Of a DNA stretch of 64,000 bases, positions 8,256 to 16,542 are shown in pieces. The notes under the pieces were generated by a model. The model saw only the letters and a program-made list of their open reading frames with translations. It made no database searches and was not told the DNA's origin. The stretch covers positions 60,090-124,089 of the forward strand of contig NZ_JANIIC010000028.1 of assembly GCF_024519315.1 (NCBI RefSeq). Direction: 5' to 3'. The position numbers and the translations under genes are program-made. Source of the stretch: Streptomyces malaysiensis subsp. samsunensis (GTDB lineage Bacteria; Actinomycetota; Actinomycetes; Streptomycetales; Streptomycetaceae). How positions within the stretch are numbered: the first letter of the stretch is position 1; every line of letters starts with the position of its first letter.

Positions 8256-9124
8256 CCACCGCCCCGATCACCACCACCCCGGCGGCGCGGCGGCGGCCCA
8301 CCGGCCGGATCGTGCTGCACCTCTGCCTGATCGCCGTGCTGCTGGTGATGCTCTATCCGCTGGCCTGGCTGGTGGCGACCTCGTTCAAGCCCGCCGACGA
8401 GGTCATCGCCAGCCTCAAGCTGCTGCCCAGCCACTTCGAATGGGGCAACTACTCCACCGCCCTGGACGGGGTGAACGAGGTCAGCGTCGGACGGCTGCTG
8501 TGGAACTCGCTGCTCATCGCGTGCGGCGCGGTGCTCGGCAACGTCATCAGCTGCTCACTCGCCGCGTACGCCTTCGCTCGGCTGCGGTTCCGGATGCGCG
8601 GTCCGCTCTTCGCCTTCATGATCGCCACGATCATGCTGCCGCACCATGCCATCCTCATTCCGCAGTACATCATCTTCAACCAGCTCGGCATGGTGAACAC
8701 CTACTGGCCGATGATCCTGCCGAAGTTCCTGGCCACCGACGCCTTCTTCGTCTTCCTCATCGTGCAGTTCATGCGCGGACTGCCGCGTGAGCTGGAGGAG
8801 GCGGCGCGGATCGACGGCTGCGGGCCCTTCCGCTCGTTCTTCAGCGTCATCCTGCCGCTGACCAGGCCCGCCCTGATCACCACCGCGATCTTCACCTTCA
8901 TCTGGACCTGGAACGACTTCTTCACCCAGCTCATCTATCTCTTCGAGCCGGAGAAGTTCACCCTGACCCTGGCCCTGCGGTCCTTCGTGGACGCCTCCAG
9001 CCAGTCGGCCTTCGGCCCGATGTTCGCCATGTCCGTCTTCGCGCTGCTGCCCATCGTGCTCTTCTTCCTCGCCTTCCAGCGGTTCCTGGTCGAGGGCATG
9101 GCCAGCTCCGGACTGAAGGGGTGA
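8252..9124 (+). CDS. ABC sugar transporter permease 2 (MalG/UgpE type)
   Basis: 290 residues, ATGA overlap with permease 1. N-terminal span LCLIAVLLVMLYPLAWLVAT is followed by the conserved SFKPADEV. The EAA loop is ELEEAARIDGCGPFRSFFSV, and the C-terminus QRFLVEGMASSGLKG is the classic MalG-type ending. It forms the membrane heterodimer with the preceding gene. Confidence 0.9.
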   Translation: MTTAPITTTPAARRRPTGRIVLHLCLIAVLLVMLYPLAWLVATSFKPADEVIASLKLLPSHFEWGNYSTALDGVNEVSVGRLLWNSLLIACGAVLGNVISCSLAAYAFARLRFRMRGPLFAFMIATIMLPHHAILIPQYIIFNQLGMVNTYWPMILPKFLATDAFFVFLIVQFMRGLPRELEEAARIDGCGPFRSFFSVILPLTRPALITTAIFTFIWTWNDFFTQLIYLFEPEKFTLTLALRSFVDASSQSAFGPMFAMSVFALLPIVLFFLAFQRFLVEGMASSGLKG

Positions 9125-9134
9125 CGGACCGACC

Positions 9135-9719
9135 ATGGCCACCGCCACCAAACGTGAACCCGGCGAGCTGTTCGGCCCGCGCTTCGCGCTCTTCGCCGAC
9201 GTCCTGGCGGTGGGCCTGGCCACGGCCGCCGCTTCGCTGCCCCTCCTCACCGCCCCGGCCGCCATGTCCACGGCCTGCGCCGTCCTCGACCGGCGGGTGC
9301 GCCAGGACGTGCCCACCACCGCGGGCGGCTATCTCCGCGCCCTGCGGGAACGGCTGCGCACCGGCGATCTGCTGGCCGGGGCCGGGCTGCTGGCCGGCGG
9401 CGCCCTGCTGCTGTTCAACGCGCTCGCGGCGGGCGCGGGGCTGCCCGGCGCGGTGGTCTTCCGGCCCGTGCTGCTCGCCGTGGGCGGACTGCTCGCCGTC
9501 GTGCTGCTGCGGGCCTGTGCCCGCCCGGAGTCGGCGACGAGTTGGCGTACCGCGCTGCGCTCGGCGGCGTACGACAGTGTGCGCAGGCCCCGGGCGAGCG
9601 GTGTGCTGCTGCTGGCCGTCGCCACCGCCGCCGTCTGCGCCTGGTCCTATCCACCGCTGGCCTTCCTCGTCCCCGGTCCCCTCGCCCTGGCGGCCCGAGC
9701 CACGGAGCACCACCTTTGA
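9135..9719 (+). CDS. YesL-like (DUF624) membrane protein
   Basis: A 194-residue integral membrane protein with about five hydrophobic segments. The first (LFADVLAVGLATAAASLPLL) and the loop TACAVLDRRVRQDVPTTAGG resemble YesL/DUF624 proteins, which are nearly always encoded with CUT1 sugar importers and have no proven function. It starts 10 bases after permease 2 and its stop overlaps the next start, so it belongs to the operon. Confidence 0.7.
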   Translation: MATATKREPGELFGPRFALFADVLAVGLATAAASLPLLTAPAAMSTACAVLDRRVRQDVPTTAGGYLRALRERLRTGDLLAGAGLLAGGALLLFNALAAGAGLPGAVVFRPVLLAVGGLLAVVLLRACARPESATSWRTALRSAAYDSVRRPRASGVLLLAVATAAVCAWSYPPLAFLVPGPLALAARATEHHL

Positions 9720-9928
9720 CGCCCCTGCGCCGCCGCCACTTCCTCGCCGGGACCGCCGTCGCGGGCGGGCTGCTGGCCGTGGGCGCGCCGGGTGGCGCCT
9801 CGGCCTCGGGCGCCGTCGTGGACTCCGGCGAGCGCTACAGCTGGCTGGGCGGCGGGCTGACCCCGGCGGGGCAGCGGGTCCTGATCACCGGGCGTTCGCC
9901 CCTGCGCTACCGGCTGGCGCTGCGCTGA
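9716..9928 (+). CDS. Small twin-arginine signal protein, possibly a truncated hydrolase
   Basis: A TTG at 9716 overlaps the preceding stop (TTGA) and opens 70 codons. The product begins TPLRRRHFLAGTAVAGG with a Tat-like RRRHFLAG motif, a hydrophobic core and an Ala-rich cleavage region, then only about 40 residues containing YSWLGGGLTPAGQRVL. That is short for a Tat substrate, so it may be the N-terminal remnant of a larger secreted enzyme. No continuation is visible downstream in any frame before the terminator hairpin. Confidence 0.55.
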   Translation: MTPLRRRHFLAGTAVAGGLLAVGAPGGASASGAVVDSGERYSWLGGGLTPAGQRVLITGRSPLRYRLALR

Positions 9929-9948
9929 AGCGCTGACTGTCACCGCCT

Positions 9949-9977
9949 CGCCCCTGTGTTCGGTCTGTACAGGGGCG
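9949..9977. terminator. Hairpin between the two runs of the sugar locus
   Basis: CGCCCCTGT (9949-9957) pairs with ACAGGGGCG (9969-9977), loop 11 bases. It follows the Tat-signal gene and precedes the promoter/operator of the gene at 10046, so it likely ends the first operon. Confidence 0.6.
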
Positions 9978-10006
9978 GGGCGGGGCGGTTAGCGTGGATA
10001 CTTAGA

Positions 10007-10016
10007 AAGCGCTTAC
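10007..10016. promoter_or_regulatory. Second copy of the LacI-type operator
   Basis: AAGCGCTTAC, identical to 3027-3036, lies 30 bases before the GTG at 10046. A TAGCGT about 15 bases upstream of it could be a -10 element, placing the operator around the transcription start, a repressing position. It links the second run to the LacI protein at 1828-2886. Confidence 0.65.
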
Positions 10017-10045
10017 TGTTACTCGCTGTGAGGAGAAGAACCCAC

Positions 10046-11206
10046 GTGACTCGCAAGACAGTGCGGATCGCCATGAACGGTGTGACCGGCCGGATGGGCT
10101 ACCGCCAGCACCTCGTCCGCTCTCTCCTCGCCATTCGCGAACAGGGCGGTCTGGACCTCGGCGACGGCACCGTGCTGTGGCCCGAGCCGCTGCTCGTCGG
10201 CCGCCGGGAGCACGCGCTCAAGGAGATCGCCGAGCACCACGGCCTCGACCCGGTCGCGGATGTCTCCACCGACCTGGACGCGGTGCTGGCCGACGACGGC
10301 GTCGACATCTACTTCGACGCGCAGGTCACCGCCGCCCGTGAGGAGGCCATCAAGAAGGCCGTCGCGGCGGGCAAGCACATCTACACCGAGAAGCCCACCG
10401 CCACCGGTCTGGAGGGCGCCCTGGAGCTGGCCCGGCTCGCCCAGGCCGCGGGCGTCAAGCACGGCGTCGTCCAGGACAAGATCTTCCTGCCGGGGCTGCT
10501 GAAGCTGAAGCGCCTCATCGACGGCGGCTTCTTCGGCCGGATCCTCTCGGTGCGCGGGGAGTTCGGCTACTGGGTCTTCGAGGGCGACTGGCAGAGCGCC
10601 CAGCGGCCCTCCTGGAACTACCGGTCCGAGGACGGCGGCGGCATCGTGGTCGACATGTTCCCGCACTGGGATTACGTGCTGAACGAGCTGTTCGGCGCCG
10701 TGCGCACCGTCCAGGCGCAGGCCATCACCCACATCCCGACCCGCTGGGACGAGCGGGGCAAGCCGTACGAGGCCACCGCCGACGACGCGGCCTACGGCAT
10801 CTTCCAGCTCGAGGGCGGTGCCATCGCCCAGATCAACTCCTCCTGGGCGGTCCGGGTGGGCCGGGACGAGCTGGTCGAGTTCCAGGTCGACGGCACCGAG
10901 GGCTCGGCCGTCGCGGGCCTGCGCAACTGCCGCGCCCAGCACCGCTCGGCCACCCCCAAGCCGGTATGGAACCCGGACCTGCCCGCCACCGAGTCGTTCC
11001 GCGACCAGTGGCAGCAGGTGCCGGACAACGAGGAGTTCGACAACGGTTTCAAGGCGCAGTGGGAGCTCTTCCTGCGCCATGTCGCGCTCGACGAGCCCTG
11101 GCGGTGGGACCTGCTGGCCGGTGCGCGCGGCGTCCAGCTCGCCGAGCTGGGCCTGAAGTCGTCGGCGGAGGGCCGCCGCCTGGACGTACCGGAGCTGAGC
11201 CTGTGA
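10046..11206 (+). CDS. Gfo/Idh/MocA-family oxidoreductase (second paralogue)
   Basis: 386 residues from a GTG preceded by AGGAGAAGAA. The Rossmann region has AMNGVTGRMGYRQHL in place of the usual GxGxxG, and the EKP motif is at residues 115-117 (IYTEKPTATG). The C-terminal domain contains GGGIVVDMFPHWDYVLNELFG, with an aromatic/His pair where the family's catalytic residues sit. It is only distantly similar to the dehydrogenase at 3061, so the two probably act on different positions or intermediates. GTGA coupling to the next gene. Confidence 0.88.
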   Translation: MTRKTVRIAMNGVTGRMGYRQHLVRSLLAIREQGGLDLGDGTVLWPEPLLVGRREHALKEIAEHHGLDPVADVSTDLDAVLADDGVDIYFDAQVTAAREEAIKKAVAAGKHIYTEKPTATGLEGALELARLAQAAGVKHGVVQDKIFLPGLLKLKRLIDGGFFGRILSVRGEFGYWVFEGDWQSAQRPSWNYRSEDGGGIVVDMFPHWDYVLNELFGAVRTVQAQAITHIPTRWDERGKPYEATADDAAYGIFQLEGGAIAQINSSWAVRVGRDELVEFQVDGTEGSAVAGLRNCRAQHRSATPKPVWNPDLPATESFRDQWQQVPDNEEFDNGFKAQWELFLRHVALDEPWRWDLLAGARGVQLAELGLKSSAEGRRLDVPELSL

Positions 11207-12372
11207 CCATCCACCTCCCCGGGCCGGGCGGTACGACCCGCGCCTACGAACCCCGCGCCGAGCCGCTGTCGCCGACACCCGGGGCGCCCTTCACCTCCCG
11301 TGTGGTCTTCTCGGCCGCCCATGTGGTGGCCGACCCGTACGCCGATGTGACCCCCGACGGCCCGGCCGCCGTCGACTGGGACGCCACCCTGGCCTTCCGC
11401 CGCCACCTGTGGTCGCACGGGTTGGGCGTGGCCGAGGCCATGGACACCGCCCAGCGCGGTATGGGCCTGGACTGGGCGGGCGCCGCCGAGCTGATCCGCC
11501 GCTCGGCGGCCGAGGCGAAGGCGGTCGGCGGCCGTATCGCCTGCGGTGTCGGCACCGACCAGCTGTCCGTCACCGAGATCGGCTACCCCTACGGCCTGGA
11601 CGAGGTCCGGGCCGCGTACGAGGAGCAGCTGGCCGTCTGCGAGGAGTCCGGCGCCCAGGCCATCCTGATGGCCTCGCGCGCCCTGTGCGCCGTGGCCAAG
11701 GGCCCACAGGACTACCTGGAGGTCTATGGCCATCTGCTGCGCCAGTCCGCCGAGCCGGTGATCCTGCACTGGCTGGGCCCGATGTTCGACCCGGCCCTGG
11801 AGGGCTACTGGGGCAGCACCGACCTGGACGCCGCCACCCGTACCTTCCTCGACGTGATCGCCGCCCACCCCGACAAGGTCGACGGCATCAAGGTCTCCCT
11901 GCTGGACGCCCAGCGCGAGATCGACCTGCGGCGCAAGCTGCCGGACGGGGTGCGCTGCTACACGGGCGACGACTTCCACTACCCCGAGCTGATCGCGGGC
12001 GACGACCGGGGCTTCAGCCACGCCCTGCTCGGCATCTTCGACCCGCTGGGCCCACTGGCGGCGGCGGCCGTACGCACGCTGGACACCGGTGATGTGCCCG
12101 GCTTCCGCGCCCTGCTGGACCCGACGGTGGAGCTCTCCCGCCACCTCTTCCAGACCCCGACCCGCTACTACAAGACCGGTGTGGTGCTGCTCGCCTGGCT
12201 GGCGGGCCACCAGTCGCACTTCACGATGGTCGGCGGCCTCCAGTCGGCCCGCTCGCTGCCGCATCTGGCACGGGCGTACGAACTCGCCGACGGGCTGGGC
12301 CTGTTCCCGGACCCGGCGCTGGCGGAATCCCGGATGAAACACCTGCTGTCCGTGTACGGAGCCGCCCGATGA
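11203..12372 (+). CDS. DUF993 protein, DapA-like (beta/alpha)8 aldolase candidate
   Basis: 389 residues, GTG start overlapping the upstream stop. It matches the DUF993 family, related to the dihydrodipicolinate synthase/N-acetylneuraminate lyase barrel. DKVDGIKVSLLDAQ places a Lys at residue 230 where DapA-family enzymes carry their Schiff-base Lys (GIK). VILHWLGPMFDPALEGYWG is the other recognisable family block. I infer a class I (retro-)aldolase acting on a keto-sugar made by the adjacent dehydrogenase; the reaction is not established. Confidence 0.78.
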   Translation: MTIHLPGPGGTTRAYEPRAEPLSPTPGAPFTSRVVFSAAHVVADPYADVTPDGPAAVDWDATLAFRRHLWSHGLGVAEAMDTAQRGMGLDWAGAAELIRRSAAEAKAVGGRIACGVGTDQLSVTEIGYPYGLDEVRAAYEEQLAVCEESGAQAILMASRALCAVAKGPQDYLEVYGHLLRQSAEPVILHWLGPMFDPALEGYWGSTDLDAATRTFLDVIAAHPDKVDGIKVSLLDAQREIDLRRKLPDGVRCYTGDDFHYPELIAGDDRGFSHALLGIFDPLGPLAAAAVRTLDTGDVPGFRALLDPTVELSRHLFQTPTRYYKTGVVLLAWLAGHQSHFTMVGGLQSARSLPHLARAYELADGLGLFPDPALAESRMKHLLSVYGAAR

Positions 12373-13199
12373 GCGCCCCGTCCCGGCTGAGCCTCAACCA
12401 GGAAACGATCAAGCAGTGGTCGCTGCCCGAACTGGCCGAGGGCTGTGCCGAGGCGGGCGTCACGGGCGTGGGCCTGTGGCGCGAGCCGGTCCAGAAGTAC
12501 GGCGTGGCGGCCACCGCCGAACTGGTGCGGGGGGCCGGCCTGACCGTCACCAGCCTGTGCCGGGGCGGCTTCTTCACCGCGATCGAGCCCGAGGCGCGCG
12601 CCACCGCCCTGGCCGACAACCGCAGGGCCATCGACGAGGCCGCCATCCTGGGCACCGACACCCTGGTCCTGGTCTCCGGCGGCCTCCCGGCGGGCAGCCG
12701 CGACCTCTTCGCCGCCCGCGAGCGGATCGCCGACGCGCTGGGGGAGCTCGCCCCGTACGCCGCCGACCACGGCGTCCGCCTGGCCATCGAGCCCCTGCAC
12801 CCCATGTACGCCTCCGACCGCTGCGTGGTCTCCACCCTCGCCCAGGCCCTCGACCTGGCCGAGCGCTTCCCGGCGGAGCAGGTGGGTGTGTGCGTGGACA
12901 CCTACCACGTGTGGTGGGACGACAGCGTGGCCGCCCAGATCGCCCGCGCGGGCGCGGGCGGCCGTATCGCCGCCTTCCAGCTCGCCGACTGGATCACGCC
13001 CCTGCCGGAGGGCGTCCTCCTGGGCCGGGGCCAACTCGGCGACGGATCGGTCGACTTCCGCTGGTTCCGCGAGCGGGTCGACGCGACCGGCTACACCGGT
13101 CCGATCGAGGTGGAGATCTTCAACCCGGACCTCTGGGCCCGGGACGGCGCGGAGGTCCTGGCGGAGGTCGCCGACCGCTATCGGACGCTGGCGCTGTAG
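12369..13199 (+). CDS. Sugar phosphate isomerase/epimerase-type TIM-barrel protein
   Basis: 276 residues with an ATGA overlap to the DUF993 gene. It has the AP endonuclease 2/xylose-isomerase-like barrel: GLWREPVQKYG, LAIEPLHPMYASDRCV, VGVCVDTYHVWWD and GPIEVEIFNPDLW supply the Glu/Asp/His metal ligands expected of this family. It would isomerise, epimerise or dehydrate a keto-sugar. It is the last gene of the regulon. Confidence 0.85.
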   Translation: MSAPSRLSLNQETIKQWSLPELAEGCAEAGVTGVGLWREPVQKYGVAATAELVRGAGLTVTSLCRGGFFTAIEPEARATALADNRRAIDEAAILGTDTLVLVSGGLPAGSRDLFAARERIADALGELAPYAADHGVRLAIEPLHPMYASDRCVVSTLAQALDLAERFPAEQVGVCVDTYHVWWDDSVAAQIARAGAGGRIAAFQLADWITPLPEGVLLGRGQLGDGSVDFRWFRERVDATGYTGPIEVEIFNPDLWARDGAEVLAEVADRYRTLAL

Positions 13200-13310
13200 G
13201 GACTGCTTCGGGGTGTGTCGGGCAGGCGTGCGTCCAGGCCGCTGAACGTACCCCGGCGCCGGAGGGAGTCCTGAGACTCACTGGGCCATGCCTGACGCCG
13301 TTTGGCAGCG

Positions 13311-14702
13311 TCATGCGAGGGCACCGACGCGTTGAGCGAACGCACGTACGCCGGGAAGGGCACGGTCGTGCCGCATCAGCCCGGCGGCCATCGTCCGTAC
13401 GGAGCCGCGGCGCACCTCCTGCGGTGCGGCGTGCTCCGCGGCCAGCAGTGCGCGGTAGCAGCGGTCGGGTTTGCCCCACTGGTCGAAGGCGCGAGCGACG
13501 TCGATCCAGTAGCGGGCCTGGCGTTCGCTGGTGGGTAGGGCGGCGGTGTCGATACGGCGGGCGTGCTCGATGGCTTGTCCGGCGTCGCCGAGCAGATAGC
13601 TGATGGAGATCTGGTGGAGCAGCACCTGACTGGGGCCGAAGACGGTGCCGCGCAGTAGTTCGTCGTGGCCGAGTTGGCCAGCGGTGGCCTGTGCCTCGGT
13701 GATGAGCGCCTGCGCGGTGTGCCGGTCGCCTTGCTTCGCCGCGGTGTAGGCGGCGGTGGCGTACAGGTTGCCCTGGACGGACAGCCGTTCGGTCATGTCC
13801 GTGGTGCGGTCGGTGGCCAGTTGCTGGGCTGCGGTCACGGCGACATCGGTGGCGCGGGCGTAGTGGCCCTGGCGGCGCCAAGCGCTGGAAACCATGCGAT
13901 GGGCCTCGGCGACGGTCAGTGCGTCCGCGCCACCCAGGGCGGCGGTCAGCGCCCTGTCGGCGGTGACCGCCGCGAGGCCGTCCTCGCCGAGCTTGATGCA
14001 GAGCCTGGTCGCGACGGTGTAGAGGTCGGCGACCGGGGTCGCCGTCTGCCGGGGATGCCCCTCGGCGCCGAGGGCCTGCGCGAGCGCGATCCGGGACGGC
14101 AGGGCGCGGGCAAGGGCGTCGTAGCGGCAGGCGCTGAAGTCGCGTCGGGAGGCGTCGACCGCCGCGAGGACCGTGGACGGGGTGGGGTCCGTCCCGAGCA
14201 GCGGGCTGTTCTGCCGGTGCAGCAGCAGGTCCTCAAGACCCGACAGGATCGGCCGCGCCGGAGACTGGGCGGCGGCCGGGGTGGGTCCCAAGACCGCGCT
14301 GGAGGTCGCCCCGGCCAGACCGGTCAGGAGTTTACGGCGTCGCACTGGGTCGTCCCCCTCTTCGCCGAACAGGGCCTGCGCGCCCACCCTAGTGGTGCCG
14401 GAGAGGGGCTGATCGACGTATCCGCGGGATGTCGCCTGCTTGTGTCGGGGTGCGAGTCCCAGCAGGTCGGGCGGGATGTCCAGACACTCGGCAACCTGCC
14501 GTAACAGCTGTACATCGCGCATGGGCTGTTTGCCGCGCTCCATCCGGGACAGCGAGGCGGCGGTGTAGCCGACGGCCGCTCCGAGTTGGGCCAGCGTGAT
14601 GTCAGCCGCGCGCCGGGCCAAGCGGACGATCGCCCCGGCGTCACGGCGGGCGAGGGCATCGCGCATGGCGACTGAGCGCCAGATCGGATGAGTGCCGTCC
14701 AC
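13311..14702 (-). CDS. XRE-family regulator with C-terminal TPR-like region and one TTA codon
   Basis: 463 residues from a GTG at 14702, seven bases after an AGGAGGTGA ribosome site on the minus strand. Residues ~24-80 are a helix-turn-helix (LAQLGAAVGYTAASLSRMER). The remaining ~330 residues are an Ala-rich helical-repeat domain typical of Streptomyces XRE regulators. Codon 67 (in QLLRQV, plus-strand 14502-14504) is TTA, so translation should depend on the bldA tRNA. No obvious target operon is adjacent; it converges with the isomerase gene. Confidence 0.82.
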   Translation of the reverse strand: MDGTHPIWRSVAMRDALARRDAGAIVRLARRAADITLAQLGAAVGYTAASLSRMERGKQPMRDVQLLRQVAECLDIPPDLLGLAPRHKQATSRGYVDQPLSGTTRVGAQALFGEEGDDPVRRRKLLTGLAGATSSAVLGPTPAAAQSPARPILSGLEDLLLHRQNSPLLGTDPTPSTVLAAVDASRRDFSACRYDALARALPSRIALAQALGAEGHPRQTATPVADLYTVATRLCIKLGEDGLAAVTADRALTAALGGADALTVAEAHRMVSSAWRRQGHYARATDVAVTAAQQLATDRTTDMTERLSVQGNLYATAAYTAAKQGDRHTAQALITEAQATAGQLGHDELLRGTVFGPSQVLLHQISISYLLGDAGQAIEHARRIDTAALPTSERQARYWIDVARAFDQWGKPDRCYRALLAAEHAAPQEVRRGSVRTMAAGLMRHDRALPGVRAFAQRVGALA

Positions 14703-15204
14703 GACAAGTCACCTCCTACAGGGACCTATTGTTCCGCCAAACCGTCGCCATTACGGGGCGTTGCAAACCATTTGCGCCGCGTGTAACTCGTGTGCGCCCC
14801 CGGTGGCTGCGCCTCCCGCCGCCACCCGAGTTGCGGTGTCCTCGAAGACCAGGACGGCCCGCAGCGAGCGGGTCGCAGTGCACCCCAGGAGTGAGCGCCA
14901 TGAAGCGGAAGGATCCGGCGGCTGAGAGGGCGTGGGCGTCGGTCACACACGCGACTCCGCTGAAGCGGGACGCGATGTACGACCACCGTGCCCAGCAGGC
15001 TGCCCTCCGAGGTTGTCGCGCCCGGGAAAATTTCCGTGCAACCGTTCCGGCCCTTGGCGGGTCGTATCTGGCATCGGGCTTCCTGGGAGGGATCCGGGGG
15101 GATGCGGAGGAAGCCCTGGGGAGGGGAAACGAGGGGCCCGGACCACGGCCGGGCCCCTCGAAATGTCACACCGCGCCCGGGGGCGTGCCGGCGCGGCGTA
15201 CGCC
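14703..15204. other. Intergenic region between the XRE gene and rbsD
   Basis: About 430 bases before the rbs terminator hold no confident gene. The first ~20 bases contain the XRE ribosome site. An ATG at 14900, after CAGGAGTG, opens a peptide starting MKRKDPAAERAWASVTHA that looks protein-like for ~45 codons. The frame then runs on antisense through rbsD and into rbsK, so it may be a decayed small gene. The rest shows no structure except the terminator at 15131-15159. Confidence 0.5.
15131..15159 (-). terminator. Terminator of the ribose operon
   Basis: GAGGGGCCCGG (15131-15141) and CCGGGCCCCTC (15149-15159) form a perfect 11-bp stem with a 7-base loop, 46 bases beyond the rbsD stop on the minus strand. 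Confidence 0.8.
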
Positions 15205-15600
15205 TCAGAACGGCACCCCGCAGCGCAGCAGCACATTCGCGTACGGCCGCGCCTCCCCCGTGCGCACCACCAGCCTCGCCCCCGACGTCAGCATCTTGAG
15301 CTCCTCGTGCGGGACCAGGTCCAGCGTGGGACGGGGGAAGAGGCGGTCGAGCAGGGCGGTCGCCCCGGCGTTGTGCGCGCGCACCTCCCACGCCGCCGTG
15401 GCCCGTTCGACCACCAGCTCGTCCAGCAGCCCGGTGAGCACCCGCTCGAACGACGGGACCCCGGCCGTGAAGGCGAGGTCCACCACGAACGGCCCGTCCG
15501 GTATCGGAAGGCCCGCGTCGCACACCATCACCGTGTCGGTGTGGCCCAACAGGGCGATGCCCGCGCTCAGATGGCGGTTGAGGATCCCGGTCCGCTTCAC
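15205..15600 (-). CDS. rbsD: D-ribose pyranase
   Basis: 131 residues from a GTG whose bases overlap the rbsK stop (GTGA). It starts VKRTGILNRHLSAGIALLGH, with the conserved His of RbsD, and has CDAGLPIP, the family's ring-opening motif. RbsD interconverts pyranose and furanose ribose in the cytoplasm so that ribokinase gets the furanose form. Length is normal. Last gene of the operon. Confidence 0.93.
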   Translation of the reverse strand: MKRTGILNRHLSAGIALLGHTDTVMVCDAGLPIPDGPFVVDLAFTAGVPSFERVLTGLLDELVVERATAAWEVRAHNAGATALLDRLFPRPTLDLVPHEELKMLTSGARLVVRTGEARPYANVLLRCGVPF

Positions 15601-16529
15601 AGAGCCGCCACCTCCTCGGCGGTGGGGAAAGACGCCTGCGCCCCCGGCCGGGTCACCGCGGCCGCGCCCACGCGCACCGCGAACCGCACCGCGGTCGGCA
15701 GGTCGTCGCCGACGCCCAGGCGCCAGGCGAGCGCGCCGGTGAAGGCGTCCCCGGCGCCCGTGGTGTCCACGGACTTCACCGCGAGACTGGGCACCAGCAC
15801 CGTACGGTCGCGGTCGGCCACCAGCGCGCCCTCGCCGCCGAGGGTCACCACGACCGAGCGCGGACCGCGCGAGCGCAGGGCGTCGGCCCACTCCTCGGGG
15901 TCGTCGGAGGACCCCGCTGGGTCGTCGCTGAGCAGGAACCGCGCCTCGTGCTCGTTCACCACCAGCGGATCGCAGACGGCCAGCACATCGGTGGGCAGCG
16001 GCGCGGTCGGCGAGGGGTTGAGCACCACCCGGGGCCCGGGGCGGCCGCCGAAGCCCGCGTCCGCCGCGCGGACCACCTCGGCGACCGTCTCCAGGGGGAT
16101 CTCCAGCTGCAACGACACCACCCGCGCCGCGGCCAGCAGGCTCGCGGCGGCCTGGACGTCGCCGGGGGTCAGCCGGGCGTTGGCGCCCTGGGAGACCACG
16201 ATGCTGTTGTCCCCCGAGGGGTCCACCGTGATCAGCGCGACCCCGGTGGGCGCGCCGCCGACGAGGACGCCCGCGGTGTCGACCCCGGCCGTCCGCTGCG
16301 AGTCCAGCAGCAGCCGGCCGTAGTCGTCGTCGCCGACCCGGGCCAGCAGGGCCGTCCGGGCTCCCAGCCGGGCGGCGGCGACGGCCTGGTTGGCGCCCTT
16401 GCCGCCGGGGTGGACCGCCAGGTCGGAACCGAGGACGGTCTCCCCGGCCCCGGGCCGGCGGTCGACTCCGATCACCAGATCGGCGTTGGCCGACCCCACG
16501 ACCAGCAGGTCGTAGTCGTGCATCCGCAC
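15597..16529 (-). CDS. rbsK: Ribokinase (PfkB family)
   Basis: 310 residues. The N-terminal block DLLVVGSANADLVIGVDRRP and the substrate loop HPGGKGANQAVAAARLG are classic ribokinase. The C-terminal DTTGAGDAFTGALAW holds the catalytic Asp and anion hole. It phosphorylates D-ribose to ribose 5-phosphate after import by the adjacent transporter. Start codon is at 16529 or two codons later (MRM). It lies 13 bases after the transporter gene. Confidence 0.93.
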   Translation of the reverse strand: MRMHDYDLLVVGSANADLVIGVDRRPGAGETVLGSDLAVHPGGKGANQAVAAARLGARTALLARVGDDDYGRLLLDSQRTAGVDTAGVLVGGAPTGVALITVDPSGDNSIVVSQGANARLTPGDVQAAASLLAAARVVSLQLEIPLETVAEVVRAADAGFGGRPGPRVVLNPSPTAPLPTDVLAVCDPLVVNEHEARFLLSDDPAGSSDDPEEWADALRSRGPRSVVVTLGGEGALVADRDRTVLVPSLAVKSVDTTGAGDAFTGALAWRLGVGDDLPTAVRFAVRVGAAAVTRPGAQASFPTAEEVAAL

Positions 16530-16542
16530 GTCCTTTCGTTTG

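Noticed and set aside
14900..15742. 281-codon plus-strand frame starting MKRKDPAAERAW with a fair ribosome site
   Set aside because: Only the first ~45 codons look protein-like; the rest runs antisense through rbsD and into rbsK. At most a decayed small gene.
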